A DNA stretch of 64,000 nucleotides from Berberis thunbergii (GCA_003290165.1 QNQO01009187.1:186001-250000); one strand, 5' to 3'. Counted from the first letter of the stretch, positions 38,700 through 49,959 are shown. The notes: generated from the letters alone by a model not told the origin. Made by a program: numbers and translations.

Positions 38700-38965
38700 T
38701 TTCGATACCATTCACTTGAAAAGTTTGAAGAAAACTTTTAAATGGATCTTATAATTATTGTTTTGTGTGTTTATCTTTATGTCCTTTTATTAGTTTATAT
38801 TCATCGCTTCCTCTCTCATCTTCTTTGTTGAGTTCTTTTACTTTTATTCATCCTTACTGTAAATTTGTCTTTTTTGTCTGTATGATGTTGTCCTGGGTAG
38901 AAATTGGCATAAGTGCCAAGTGTCTGTTTTCTGGGGAAAATAGTGTCTATGAGTTCCAAGGTACT
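38700..38965 (+). repeat. Pararetroviral terminal region, copy 2, with decayed PBS
   Basis: A direct copy of 37,938-38,205. The PBS at 38905-38917 has decayed to TGGCATAAGTGCC. The sequence continues for a few dozen bases past the PBS into leader-like sequence before the similarity is lost. Confidence 0.8.
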
Positions 38966-39229
38966 GTTGATCAAACTCTTCCAATAAATGATCCACTAAA
39001 AAAATGTACTTGTCGTTGTATAGTTTTTTCCAATAAAAAAAAAAGAGTAATGAGACGACATTGTGATTGTTAACTTTAATTAAAATTGAGATGACATCAA
39101 TTATTGAAAGCGACATCTATGATTGTAAATTTAGATTGGTTTAATCACTTAAAGATTTAAAACTTTGTAGATATGGGATTTTAACACATTTATTACAAGT
39201 TATTGATATGATAAAAATCAATATTTGAA

Positions 39230-39730
39230 TAGTAGATCTAAGAAATCTAAAGTTAAGATCTATTTGATCTTTGTCAATGTTTTACACAATCATGCAATGA
39301 CAAAGTGCAAGAAAATACATCACACACCATATAACATGGTTAGTTTATAGAATTTTAAATATCAACTCTATAAGATACATCCATAGAGAAAATATCCATT
39401 ATGAAACAAAAAATGAAGGATTTTGGTAGATAAATATCTTAAAAGCTCGTAGTTTAAAGATGGGGGAAGTCGAGAGATCGAGAGACTTGTACAATTAAAC
39501 AAAAATAATAATAAGAGAGTCCTTTGGGATCAAATAATGTGAGTTTTGTCGAAGATCTTTTCTTAGTGAAAAAAGTAAACAATTTTGTTTGATGAATATC
39601 TAAAGAACTTAAAGTTTAGAGGAGTGAAGTCAAGAGACCGATAAACATGTATGATCATAAAGAGATACGAGAGACTCAGAGGATTGAATAATGAAATTTT
39701 TTCGAAAATCGTTTTTAACTCTTAAGCTAA
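39230..39730 (-). mobile_element. Partial LTR, copia-like, opposite in direction to that at 7430-8230
   Basis: The reverse complement of 39,230-39,420 matches 8,040-8,220 over several blocks (see that entry). Next to it, 39,425-39,570 and 39,590-39,720 look like an imperfect tandem duplication (shared GATAAATATC/GATGAATATC, AAGTTTA, GAAGTC(A/G)AGAGA). No internal domains were seen. Confidence 0.5.
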
Positions 39731-39739
39731 TGAGTGAGA

Positions 39740-41089
39740 TATTTGGTGTTTAATAAAATATTAATGTTTTATGTCTTAATTAATGATAAAGAGGAATGGA
39801 GAGTAGTTTTGTATTTAATCTATTTATTTTTTTATTGTGGGAGAGTATAAAATGAGTATGCATTCAGAAGTGGAAAAAAATTTAAATTTTCTATGCCAAC
39901 AATGCAGTAGGAAGCATGACAAGGCAAATGCAATTTTCAATTAACAACTGAATGATGTAGCTGTGAAGAAATAATCAGTTAATGAGCAGTGTCTATGATG
40001 GTGCATTGCAAATATTACTTCATCGAGCAAAATCGGTCAATTTTTTTTAATTTATCTGATCATTTATCTTTCTAAGCACCACGATAGAAGGAGTGTGACG
40101 CATAGTTAGAATACATATATGCAACTTTATTTTACCATTAGATGGTAACAAAATGTTGGTGTGTGATAACGTTGTTTGATGACGTGGATGAGCGAACTAT
40201 TTATTCTATTTAAAATGCACTCACTTATAATCTTTTTACGTTTTTTCTTTATGTTTTTTCTCTTTCATGTTTAGTCTTTGTTTTTTTTTTTTTTAAAGTT
40301 TGTGTGAGTGTGTGTTAGTCTCTCTCATTTTCTCAATAAATGATGGAAATGATATTGGCTTAATTTACTGAATGAGGTAAGGCAGTTTAAAAAACGTGTA
40401 CAAGGTAAATGATATGAATAACAAACAAAACTTCTAGGCATGTATGGGTGATTTTGGAAATAGAAAATGTGATTTCTCTGACCACACCTACTGATTCAAT
40501 TTATTGCATTCGAGCTGAAAGAAAGTCTGAATGGCGGTTCAAGCGATATCAATTGTCAATTTTAACACCCAGGCAAAAAACCCAAGAAGGAGATGGAATT
40601 ATTTTCATGGTTGTGGTTTTTAGATAAAAACTAAATGTTTCAGTTGGAGATTATTGTTGCACACGATAAAAGAGACGTTTCAGTTTGACGTTTCAGTTTT
40701 TCACGCTAAAGAGAAACGCACACACGTATTTGCTTAGAACGCAATAAATCATTATCATTTCTACAACGTGGTATAGATGGTGTTGTTGAAATATTGAGAC
40801 TAACAAATGCTCAACCCTCTATGACACACACACACGCACGCACGTGTGCACACACACATATGCTAGGGTGTCAACGCGCTCTACGTACGTGGATATTCAA
40901 TAATTTTAAAAAATGTGTAGTAATATTTTCATTTGTAAGGGGCCATTTAATATTTATAAATAATTTAAAGACTTAAAATAAATTATGCTAGGGGCTTATG
41001 TGTAATTAATGAATATTGATAGTGGATGGGTTGGATTATAAATAATATAAATTTGGGTGGACACAAGTGTAAAAAAATGTAATAGTATT
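39740..41089. other. Intergenic, unassigned
   Basis: AT-rich. It includes a CA/CG-alternating microsatellite (ACACACACGCACGCACGTG type) at about 40826-40858. No gene or element boundary was supported. Confidence 0.5.
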
Positions 41090-41650
41090 TGATAATACAT
41101 CAAAATAGACTGATCATCACGGTCGTACACGTGACATAGATTCATCAAGAGGATGCAACGCCCAATCTATCAAGCCAGCTTATAAAGCCCATGAAGAATA
41201 AAACCAGAGGCCCAGACGAGGTCCACCAATAAGGAGACACAAACAAGTTCTGAAGCCAAGCACGAACAAATCAGAGCTCAAATCCAGGCCCGACACAAGT
41301 TCTCTCATAAAGAAAATGAACGTTGCACCAAAAAAGAGTCGTGGAGGGAGTTACGCCTCCCCAAACGCATCTCCATAAAGGAGAAGACTATTACAAGAAA
41401 CATCTTATTTTGTTGCGACTTACATGCTTAAGTCATGCAGAGAGTCAACTACGATCATTATAAAAGGTAAAGAGAACATTCAACACAAGTATGCAACTTT
41501 AACTGAGTTTTGTCCAGATTTACTTTATTCTTCTAACATAGTTATTACTTAAGCATCGGAGTTCCTTCAGCCACCAAAAAGGTGATATTTGGCAGTCTAA
41601 CGATTGTTTTGCAGGTCAAACTCACAGGAGGACAATTTTTTGATACATAA
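41090..41650 (+). repeat. 5' LTR of the LARD-like element
   Basis: Matches 47806-48375 throughout (shared ACATCAAAATAGAC, CAACGCCCAATCTATCA, GATTGTTTTGCAGGTCAAA). A TATA-like TTATAAAAGG lies at 41458-41467, about 190 bp before the LTR end. The 3' terminal CA of the other LTR has decayed to AA here. Confidence 0.85.
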
Positions 41651-41676
41651 GCTTGGCGCAATCCATGGGGATTCGA
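41651..41676 (+). other. Primer-binding-site-like sequence
   Basis: TTGGCGCAATCCATGGGGAT begins 3 nt past the 5' LTR. It has the TTGGCGC...GGGGA pattern found at this place in many plant gypsy elements. The cognate tRNA was not determined. Confidence 0.55.
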
Positions 41677-41943
41677 CGAGTTTCTTTTCTAAAAATGAAA
41701 TATACAGTGACAAAACTCACCACAACCTGACAAAATATCAACAAGCCATTAGAGAAAATAATGCAGTCTACATATCCTCAATCCAGTAATGATCACAACA
41801 ACTCTCTCACCAATGCATCACTGACAGCTCAAGGAGAAGAAGCAGCCCGGATCACTGGACCAATAACATCCAAGAATGTGGATCCGTAGCACGCAGTAGT
41901 CTAGACAACTCAAACATCCGGCGATGTTGTCAGGGACCCTTGG

Positions 41944-43170
41944 GTGGATTTGCTCATGGCCCAGATGAATTACATGAAAAAGATGTTTGAGAAAATCACT
42001 CAGGAACGCGTTCAGCTAGCCTACCCTACTCCGGCATCGCCTCAACAAAATTTCACTAACCAAACTCAAAGAAGCGACGAAGCCCTAGCAGAACCCCAAC
42101 AGGGAAATGTCGAGAGCAGCGAGCTCCCTCAAGATAAGACTACGCACTGTGGCAGAACGATTGTTGAAATCCTGTATAGGATTGACGTGACGGATCCCAA
42201 CCTACTATACGAGTTAGCCAAGCCGCCATTTTTCGACGCACTTATTAAGAAGGCAATGCCAAAAAAGTTCACTCTGCCAACGTTTGAAGTGTACGATGGT
42301 ACCACCGAGCTAACAGATTACCTAAGACATTTCCACCACATGATGGCTCTAAAAGAAACCATGGAGTTGATCCTGTGCATAACATTCCCAACCAGCCTCA
42401 GTGATGAATTAGTTCAATAGCCTACCTCCGAGGTCGATAAACTTTTTCGAGGCTTTAGCCATCGCTTTCATTACTAGATTCATTAGGAGCTAGCAGATGA
42501 GAAAATGACCACACTACCTCCTGCATATCAGGCAGAAGCCCGAATAAACGATAAAGGAATATGTCACTCGCTTCACCAACAAGTTAACAATGAGTGATGG
42601 ATGTAGCGACGACACAGCCGCTGCAACTTTCATCGTCGGACTGAAGATAAGCCCCTTCTTCGATGCTCTTAACCTAGAGCCTCCAAAAGGCATGGCGGTT
42701 ACGCTGAAAATAGCGCAAAACATACATCCCTTTAAGAAATGAAAGCTGCGAATAGGAATAATGAGAAGGAAATGGATAACCATTCCTGAAAACAAGAAAG
42801 AAAGATGAAAGAAGGCGAGATGATGGATCATGGGAGGATAGCAATCACTCAAAGAGACATCAGAACGATGGGCATACTAAGTCCAACCAGCGGGAATCCA
42901 AGAAATCGCAATCGACACGGCTCAGTCATTGAGCGGATAACTAGTGTGAAGAAGGAGTATAAACCGTACACAACCCTAAAACACAAGCCGGACCGACATC
43001 TTAAAACACAGCAAATTAGGAGAATGTCAACTGGCCACCCAGGATGAGAGGAGACCCGGAAGGACGAGACAAAAACAAGTACTATTTTTTTCACAATGAT
43101 CACGGACATGATACCGATGACTGCTACAAGTTAAAAAAAAGGATCGAGTATTGGATTCAAAGAGAGTGAC
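41944..43170 (+). pseudogene. gag of the LARD-like element, broken
   Basis: The open piece 41944-42420 encodes the gag N-terminal half: a Met-rich helix, a variable linker, then KKFTLPTFEVYDGTTELTDY leading into the conserved gag core with its FHHMM segment. A TAG stop follows at 42418. Similarity resumes in other frames through a knuckle-like HNDHGHDTDDCYKLKKRIE (about 43095-43150), which is characteristic of Tat-type gags. At least three stops or frameshifts mean no full gag can be made. Confidence 0.8.
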
Positions 43171-43789
43171 ATGACGAATTCATCGGCATACCAGACACAC
43201 AGTTCAAAGGAAAAGAAACGATAAATACTACAGCCACGGGATTAAAAGAACGATCCAGGGATTTTATATACGCTGTACACTACATCCACCCCAGTAAAGA
43301 AGCATCTCACACTCGAGCAGATATATATTGAAGCAGAAATGTCAATGCCCTGAAGACGACTGCACTAACCAACTCGAAGACTCTGATAGCGGATACAAAT
43401 CCAGCTAAGGTTACTTACAAAGGAATTAACAACGACAAACTCTACCAAGCTTTAACAAACATTGCCAAACGGGGGAGCAATAATGGTTAAAACAAATAAG
43501 GTCATAAATTAAAAGGAACAACAAAAGCACGAAACACCAACGCGGGGATATACATTGGCCACACAATAATAAAGGTAGAAACACTCCACAATGTAACAGA
43601 ATCACTCCAAGAGAATGACCGCTAGAAATGATCAAAGAATCAATAAAGTTTCACTTCTGAAATTGACATTCCACAAAGACGAACAACTTTAAAGCAAAAC
43701 TATGCGAAACAATCGGCGTATAAAGCCCAAAAGGAATCAGGACGCAAGTCAGATATTTACAATAAACTTCTGGTATGATCAACCAAATA

Positions 43790-44700
43790 AGTAAAAGTTG
43801 GACACCCGAGTCAACTAAACACATAAACTTCGAGTCGATCGAGATGTCAAGTTGACGAAGTAAAAATTGGATAAATGAGTCAATTAAGTAAAATGACTTC
43901 GAGTCGACTGAAACGTCGAGTTAACGAAGTAAAAATTGACCAAACTAGTCAACTAAACACATAAACTTTGAGTGGACCGAGATGTCGAGTTAATGAAGTA
44001 AAAATTGGACGAGCGAATCAATTAAGTAAAATGACTTTGGGTCGACTAGAGTGTCGCACCAACAAAGTAAAAGTTAGACGAACGAGTCAACTAAGTAAAA
44101 TGACTTCGAGTCGACTGAAACTTTGAGTTAACGAAGTAAAAGTTGACCAAACGAGTCAACTAAACACATAAACTTCAAGTTGATCGAGATGTTGAGTTAA
44201 CGAAATAAAAATTGGAGGTATGAGTCAATTAAGTAAAGCGACTTCGAGTCGACTGAAACATAGAGGTAACGAAGTAAAAGTTGACCAAAGGAGTCAACTA
44301 AACACATAAACTTTGAGCCGACTGAGATGTCGAGTTAACGAAGTAAAAATTGGACGAACGAGTCAATTAAGTAAAATGAATTTGAGTTTACTGAAACATC
44401 GAGTTAACGAAGTAAAAATTTAACAAACAAGTCAACTGAGTAAAATGACTTTGAGGCGATTGAAACATTGAATTGATGAAGTAAAAGTTGCACGAACGAG
44501 TCAACCTAGTAAAAATTTCGAGTCGACTAAAACGTCGAATTAACGAAGTAGAAACTAGACAAACAATTCAAATGACTTCGGGTCAACTAGAGCATCAAAA
44601 TAAATATTAGACACCTGAATCAACAAAAACTTCAAGTCGATTGAAATGTTGAGTTAACGAAGCAAAAGGTTGAGTGGACAATTCAATGAAGTATCAGCAA
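43790..44700. repeat. Tandem array of a roughly 69-bp repeat, about 13 copies
   Basis: The unit contains (G)AGTCGACTGAAACGTCGAG, TTAACGAAGTAAAAATTG and GAGTCAA(C/T)TAA. Versions ending AACACATAAACTT alternate with versions ending GTAAAATGACTT, suggesting a two-unit (about 138 bp) higher-order period in part of the array. It lies between the gag remnants and the antisense ORF, where pol would be expected. Confidence 0.85.
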
Positions 44701-45136
44701 CCTCGAGATCGTCGAATCACAAACCAACTCAAAGGAGACAAACTCTGCGGTTGATCAAACGAATAGAGTTAGCAAACAAAGGAGCAAGATAGCACGACTC
44801 GGGATAACCATGGATTAACTAACATACCAAATCAACAAAATAGAGGACAAGCATAACAACTTTCCACAATGACTCATAGACGACAAACACAAGATCAAGA
44901 CATGCGTACTAAAACATAGTAAAATTCAAATCACCGAATGATTGCTAAGGATATAGTTGTAAAACATCAAAGCTCAAATACGAATCGTCACGACGACAAC
45001 GGACAGACAAAGTCAACAAGAAGAAAAAATAAAGGGAAAAACTCATATCATTCATTCAAAATCTATTTAGTTACATTAAAACGTGGCAGTAAAAAACTAC
45101 GGGGAAAGATCTATAACATCCTCAGCAATACCATCT

Positions 45137-45867
45137 TTAGGAGTCGGATTGTCGACATGAACTCTTTATTCGATGGGGAGGAAGATGCAGCTTTTCAACC
45201 ATTGGATCAACCGGAGGATCTTCGACACCCTTGTCATCCTCAAAGGTCTGATAGACCAGAAGACGATATTGAGAAAAATCGACACCGAGACCCTCAATAT
45301 AATCCAGAAGCTCAGTCCGACCACTAACAACGCACTGCCAATCCGCCACCTTCATAACACGGAGCCTATCCTTAACAGAAGCAAGCTCACTTCTTACCGC
45401 AATGAGTTGGCCCTCAGTAGTAGGGAGCATCGCGGAAGACTCAGCCTTGACCTCTTCAAATGAAGCCAGTAATTGTTCCACCTTTTTTGTTCTGCGATGC
45501 CGCTATTGTTAGAGTGTTCTATCATGGCATGCGTGATCGCATCATGAAGCGTTTTCTCGACGGAAAACTCTTTCTCCAAATCGTGCAAACGTGTGTGGAT
45601 GTTGTCTAAGTTAGCTCTCAAAGACTCAAGCGCGACTACAGGCCGATCCTGTGCACCTTCAACCTCGCCCAACAGAGTTTGAGCAACCTCAGCCGCTTTA
45701 ATCCGTTCAGAGCGTTGCGCTTTTAACACATCATATTGGTGAAAAACATGGGAAAATATCAATAGCAGCACGAAGAGCTTCCTCCCCAGATAAACCATGT
45801 GATTGTGATTAACCTGATGACTCAAACCCATCACCCTGGCATAGGCAAGATGGGTCATCCCGTCCAT
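45137..45867 (-). pseudogene. Antisense ORF, C-terminal coiled-coil part
   Basis: Two overlapping minus-strand pieces (45867-45394 and 45481-45137) encode a Leu/Glu/Lys/Arg-rich stretch with heptad character (LRANLDNIHTRLHDLEKEF), then a shorter helical and acidic tail. It continues the product begun at 47513 after several breaks. Coiled-coil C-termini are usual for plant retrotransposon antisense-ORF proteins. Confidence 0.6.
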
Positions 45868-46246
45868 TATAAGCCTGACATCATCTTAAAAATGAAAATT
45901 CAGATTAAGCACGCATATTGAAGGCCTCTCCACTGACCGCCTATGCCATTCATTAATCGGCTTACGTGCACCATCCTACACGCCAAGACAAAAAAACTAG
46001 CAGAACTTCCCATCCGATTTAACACAAATCTCTTCAGAAGTAGGTTCCTTCCAACTGACTTACGAATGAAGAACGCGAGGATCTGGTAGTATGGAGGAAT
46101 CATCACCTACAGCTAGGAAATAATAAGGAGCGATAGGAAAACCTCCATCACCCTCCCATTGCTCAGCATAAGCGGAGCGAATACCGGCCTTAACGAGAGC
46201 AGAAGAAGCCAAACAGGCTATGGAATGAGGGATCTCCACCCCTCCA

Positions 46247-46501
46247 TCAATATGAGGGTAGGAAAAGGAAAACACTGCACCCCAGAACCCGATCACGATT
46301 GTCAAGCTCCTTATACTGAACAACAACCAACTGGAACATCTTTTCATCTAAGGACCGAGGGTCCTCATCATAACACTTGGCAACATCAAGGCCGCCATAA
46401 GCAGAGAGAAACTTCTTTTCCCCATCGTCCAATGGATGAACGATATATTTCTCACTCCTCTCCAAAGCCAACTTCATCTTTTTGCCTCCTGCAGAGAACA
46501 A
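46247..46501 (-). pseudogene. Antisense ORF, middle fragment
   Basis: A minus-strand open piece of 84 codons containing DDGEKKFLSAYGGLDVAKCY. It lies between the N-terminal domain and the coiled coil and is separated from both by stops or frame changes. No catalytic motif is recognisable. Confidence 0.45.
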
Positions 46502-47010
46502 CGATCTTCCCTCGAAGGTTATCTGTCAATAGAACCTGAATAAAGAGATGTACGACCCACATAGTCAACAAGTCGTTTCTTATTCGGAACACGGTTATAA
46601 GGCAGAAACAACCGTTTCGACTGACTAACAACCTCGGTATTTTTCTCTTATTGGAAGAGGAACCAGTAGCGCTACAGTCAGGACCATTGAGATCCGTAAT
46701 GCCTGAGCTCACTTTTCGATCAACGACAATGTCATCACCTTCAATAGCGGCAGCATGAGCAACAATCTCCGTGGCTTGCCTTTCGGTTAACAAGGCTCAC
46801 TCGGTTTCATTCATGCTGTATAGACCATTGTGCCTCACCATATCATTAGTAAGATAGGCGTTTAATGGAACTACCGGAAGCTCCTGGAAATGCTCACTGA
46901 TAACTTGCTCTTCAGCAGTCAATTGCAAATTTCGACGCTTGATAGGAACTCGGAAAGACCTTAATATCTGTAGACCCTATAAAATAGCCAGAGTCAACAA
47001 GCACATAAAA

Positions 47011-47513
47011 TCAATCTTGCGACCAACCTCTGATGCCATCATTTAGATTGCCAAAACACGTAGGATAATGAAGAAAACAAGTACGGTTGGGTTTCACGCT
47101 AAATCTCACCAAAGAATGCAAGATTCTAGCGGTTAAAGGAATACCAGAAAGAATTGCCCTGGTATACATGAAAACCATACCCTTCCAACCATTCAGACCC
47201 ACCTGAGTAGGAGGAATATCCAGGAAATCTAGATGCGACCATAATAACTCCGGAACTGGAAACCGAATACCAACATAGAACATGCAAGGGTAAAACACAA
47301 TATATCCCTTCTTCGGGCAACAAAGACTGTCATTTTCACGATGGATAATGATTTCAAGATCGGGGGCAAAGCATAGTTGGAACGGACACTATCCAAAGTA
47401 GCATGAGAAACCTTATTTGGGGGAAAATTAGCCTCACAGGTAGCAAGCTGATCACCGCCTAGTAAGTTACCGACAGACATCACAAATAGAAAAAAGAGAC
47501 GAAAAAAATGCAT
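47011..47513 (-). pseudogene. Antisense ORF, N-terminal domain (putative gypsy-type transposon domain)
   Basis: In two frames the minus strand encodes GIRFPVPELLWSHLDFLDI, then QVGLNGWKGMVFMY and, after a gap, LHSLVRFSVKP. This is the pattern of the plant 'putative gypsy type transposon' domain (Pfam Transposase_28-like): F-P-x-P, then Q-x-x-x-N-G-W and a downstream F-x-x-K. That domain is known from antisense ORFs of Tat-lineage elements. One frame change splits the domain. Function is unknown in the family. Confidence 0.7.
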
Positions 47514-47791
47514 TATGAGAAAAGAAATAACATTAATAGTAAAGATATCGTAAAGAAGGGGGCAAAGTAGTCACAACAAACTTTATACAGTCGAGCAATG
47601 AAGAAATTGCTCAAGGAATGATATACGAGACATAGTGGTGCACTAAAACCCCAGGAAATGTGTGCAAAAACGAACAGACAACAAAGTAATCGAGACGACC
47701 AACTGATTGAAAGTTATTAAACATTGAGTTGAGTGCAAAAGTGCAATCGAAATACAAACCGTTACACAATACGTGAACATACCCATTAACT

Positions 47792-47801
47792 AAGGGGGGA
47801 G
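47792..47801 (+). other. Polypurine tract
   Basis: AAGGGGGGAG ends a few bases before the 3' LTR, the expected plus-strand primer position. It fixes the element's orientation as plus. Confidence 0.8.
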
Positions 47802-47805
47802 TATC

Positions 47806-48375
47806 TGATGGTACATCAAAATAGACCGATCATCACGGCCGTACACATGACATATAGATTCATCAGGAAGATACAACGCCCAATCTATCAGGCCAATTCA
47901 TAAAGTCCAGTAAGAATAAAACCAATTACAGAGGCCCAAACGAGGTCCACTAATAAAGAGACACAAACAGGGCCCGAAGCTAGGCCCAAACGAATCATAG
48001 CCCAAATTTAGGCTTGATACGAGTTCTCTCATAAAGAAGAGGAATGTTGCACAAAAAAATAGCCGTGGAGGGAGTTACACCTCCCCGAACGCATCTCAAT
48101 CAAGGAGGAGACTGTTATAAGAAACATCTCATTCCATTGTATCTCACATGCTTAAGTCACGCAGATAGTTAACTACGACCATTATAAAAGGTAAATATAA
48201 CATTCGACACAAATATGCAATTTTAACTGAGTTTTGTTTAGATTTACTTCATTATTCAAACAGAGTTACCGACTTAAGCATATGAGTGCCTTCAGACACA
48301 AAAAATGTAGTATTTGGCAGTCGAACGATTGTTTTGCAGGTCAAACTCACGAGATGACGATTTTTGGACACATCA
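47806..48375 (+). repeat. 3' LTR of the LARD-like element
   Basis: Starts TGATGGTACATCA and ends CACATCA. Compared with the 5' LTR it has roughly one change per ten bases plus small indels, implying an old insertion. Confidence 0.85.
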
Positions 48376-49106
48376 ATATTTTTTTAATTAAAAGACACAA
48401 ATACCCCTGAAACTATTCATTAGTCTTTGGTTTTACACTTAATTATTAGTAATATGATAGGGCAAAATTGAAAAGTAAAGTTAGAGTTGAAGGCATACAC
48501 TTTTCACTATTCATTTAGAGAAGATGAATTATAGAAGTATATATATATATATATATACATGCAAGTAATCATATACTTAATTTTGATGTAATCCACCTTA
48601 GGCTTCGACCACGTACGTGCTAAAGGTATATGTTACGAATGCCATATTAACTATTAACTACTTACAAATCACAATGCTCAATTTTTTTATTTTATTGTTA
48701 TTATATCTTATTATTTTTCACGTTTTGATTTTTTTATTTCTTGAATAAAAAATAAAAATAAAAAAATTATTTGCTATCACACCCCTTCTTATTGTGGTGG
48801 CATAGAAACCTTTCTATGCAGCCTGGGGAGAGCACGAATTAGTGCTTGGGAGAGTGTCCAATACGTGAATGCCAACTCTACCCCTTTCTCCATCTTCTCT
48901 AAACCCTTGAAGATAGGGGTAAAGTTGAAACTCCGAAAATGCTATGAAACAAAGTTTTGCAACCAGGGTGACATGGTGTGTATGAAAGAATGAAGAAATC
49001 TCGAAAGTGTTTGTGTATCTCGAGGTTGAAAAAATCTACTCCTCTGATGTCACATCATCCTGATTGCAAAACTTGGTTACAAAATCTGGTTTTCTAGCCT
49101 CATTCC
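48376..49106. repeat. Intergenic with a TA microsatellite and an inverted repeat
   Basis: A (TA)n run lies at about 48538-48558. At about 48949-49092 an imperfect inverted repeat pairs AAGTTTTGCAACCAGGGTGACATG with a copy read backwards from AACTTGGTTAC; it may be an old MITE. No gene was seen. Confidence 0.5.
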
Positions 49107-49540
49107 TAGGGCTGAACAAAAAACTGATCAAACCGACCGAACAGATCAAAATCGAACCGATTGGTTCGGTTTAAATTCAGTTCGGATCGGTTTCGGTTTA
49201 AAAAAATGCAAAACCGAAGTGGTCGGTTCGGTTTTCGGTTTCTATGTGATTTAAACCGACCAAACCGAACCGAATATTTAAACATATTATATTATTTTAT
49301 ATTATTTTATATAATATATATGTTTAAATATTCGGTTCGGTTCGGTTTTATTTCGGTTTTGGTTCGATTTTAGTCGGTTCGGTTCGGTTACGGTTTGCAT
49401 AAATTGGAATCGGTTCGGTTTTGGATCGGTTTTGTTAATGGTCGGTTCAGTTTCAGTTTGAAAATTTTAAAACCGACCTAAGTCGGTTCGGTTCACGATT
49501 TAGGTGAAAAACCGAACCGTCGGTTCGGTTTTCAGCCCTA
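49107..49540. mobile_element. hAT-type MITE with perfect 8-bp target duplication
   Basis: The element starts TAGGGCTGAA and ends TTCAGCCCTA, and is flanked on both sides by CTCATTCC (49099-49106 and 49541-49548). The 434-bp interior is made of inverted GGTTCGGTTT/AAACCGAACC units around an AT-rich centre. It lies about 1 kb upstream of the MAP4K leader. Confidence 0.9.
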
Positions 49541-49959
49541 CTCATTCCTGACACTCACTTGTCCAGTGAAACTCACATGCTGGACACCCTTCTCAGGCAC
49601 CAGGACCAGGCTGAGTGTATTTTTACGGTCGCATTGTCTACCATAAAAGAGTAAGTCCATAGAGTCAGGTTTAGGAGCCACTTTTCAGTCAGGTTTTGTT
49701 TTTTTATACTTTTACCCATTTTCTTTAAAAGAGAATCACAAACACTATCAATAAAATGGGTAGAAGCGTAAAAAAAATCCCAACACGGCTAAAAAAAAAT
49801 GGTTACGAAGCCTGTGTCTCTAGAATTGTTGACCATAAAAACCCACTAGGCTGGGTTGAACATGTTGGGTACGGGGATTTGCCCACACTCTCTTTCTCAC
49901 ATCGTAGAATTGTTCGTGCCTTCGCCATTTCTTGTGACCTAAGTCCCCTCCTTTCCCCC

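Larger units (their letters stand above)
33760..38970 (+). mobile_element. Endogenous pararetrovirus (Caulimoviridae, petuvirus/florendovirus-like), broken
   Basis: The plus strand carries, in order, a protease-like region, reverse transcriptase, RNase H, a further ORF, a non-coding region with promoter-like and poly(A) signals, and a tRNA-Met primer-binding site. A short piece of the genome's start and a second copy of the non-coding end follow. There are no LTRs and no integrase, which fits a pararetrovirus rather than a retrotransposon. Stops and frameshifts occur in every coding block, so it is a dead relic. The left part (movement and coat regions) is missing or unrecognisable. Genus placement is tentative. 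Confidence 0.75.
41090..48375 (+). mobile_element. Complete non-autonomous LTR retrotransposon (LARD-like, Tat/gypsy lineage)
   Basis: The LTRs at 41090-41650 and 47806-48375 start TGAT. A PBS-like site follows the 5' LTR and a polypurine tract precedes the 3' LTR, so both ends are intact. The flanks GTATT and ATATT are a likely 5-bp target duplication with one change. The 6.1-kb interior holds a broken gag, a tandem-repeat array and an antisense ORF with a gypsy-associated domain, but no protease, RT, RNase H or integrase. Gag type and antisense ORF point to the Tat group of Ty3/gypsy elements. It needs enzymes from elsewhere to move. Confidence 0.85.

Noticed and set aside
43790..44700. Possible CRISPR-like array
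   Set aside because: The repeats are directly adjacent, without unique spacers, diverged, and lie inside a plant retrotransposon.
44938..45463. Plus-strand ORFs of 96-129 codons inside the LARD-like element
   Set aside because: They are antisense to the coiled-coil ORF, low-complexity and polar; no gag or pol motif is present.
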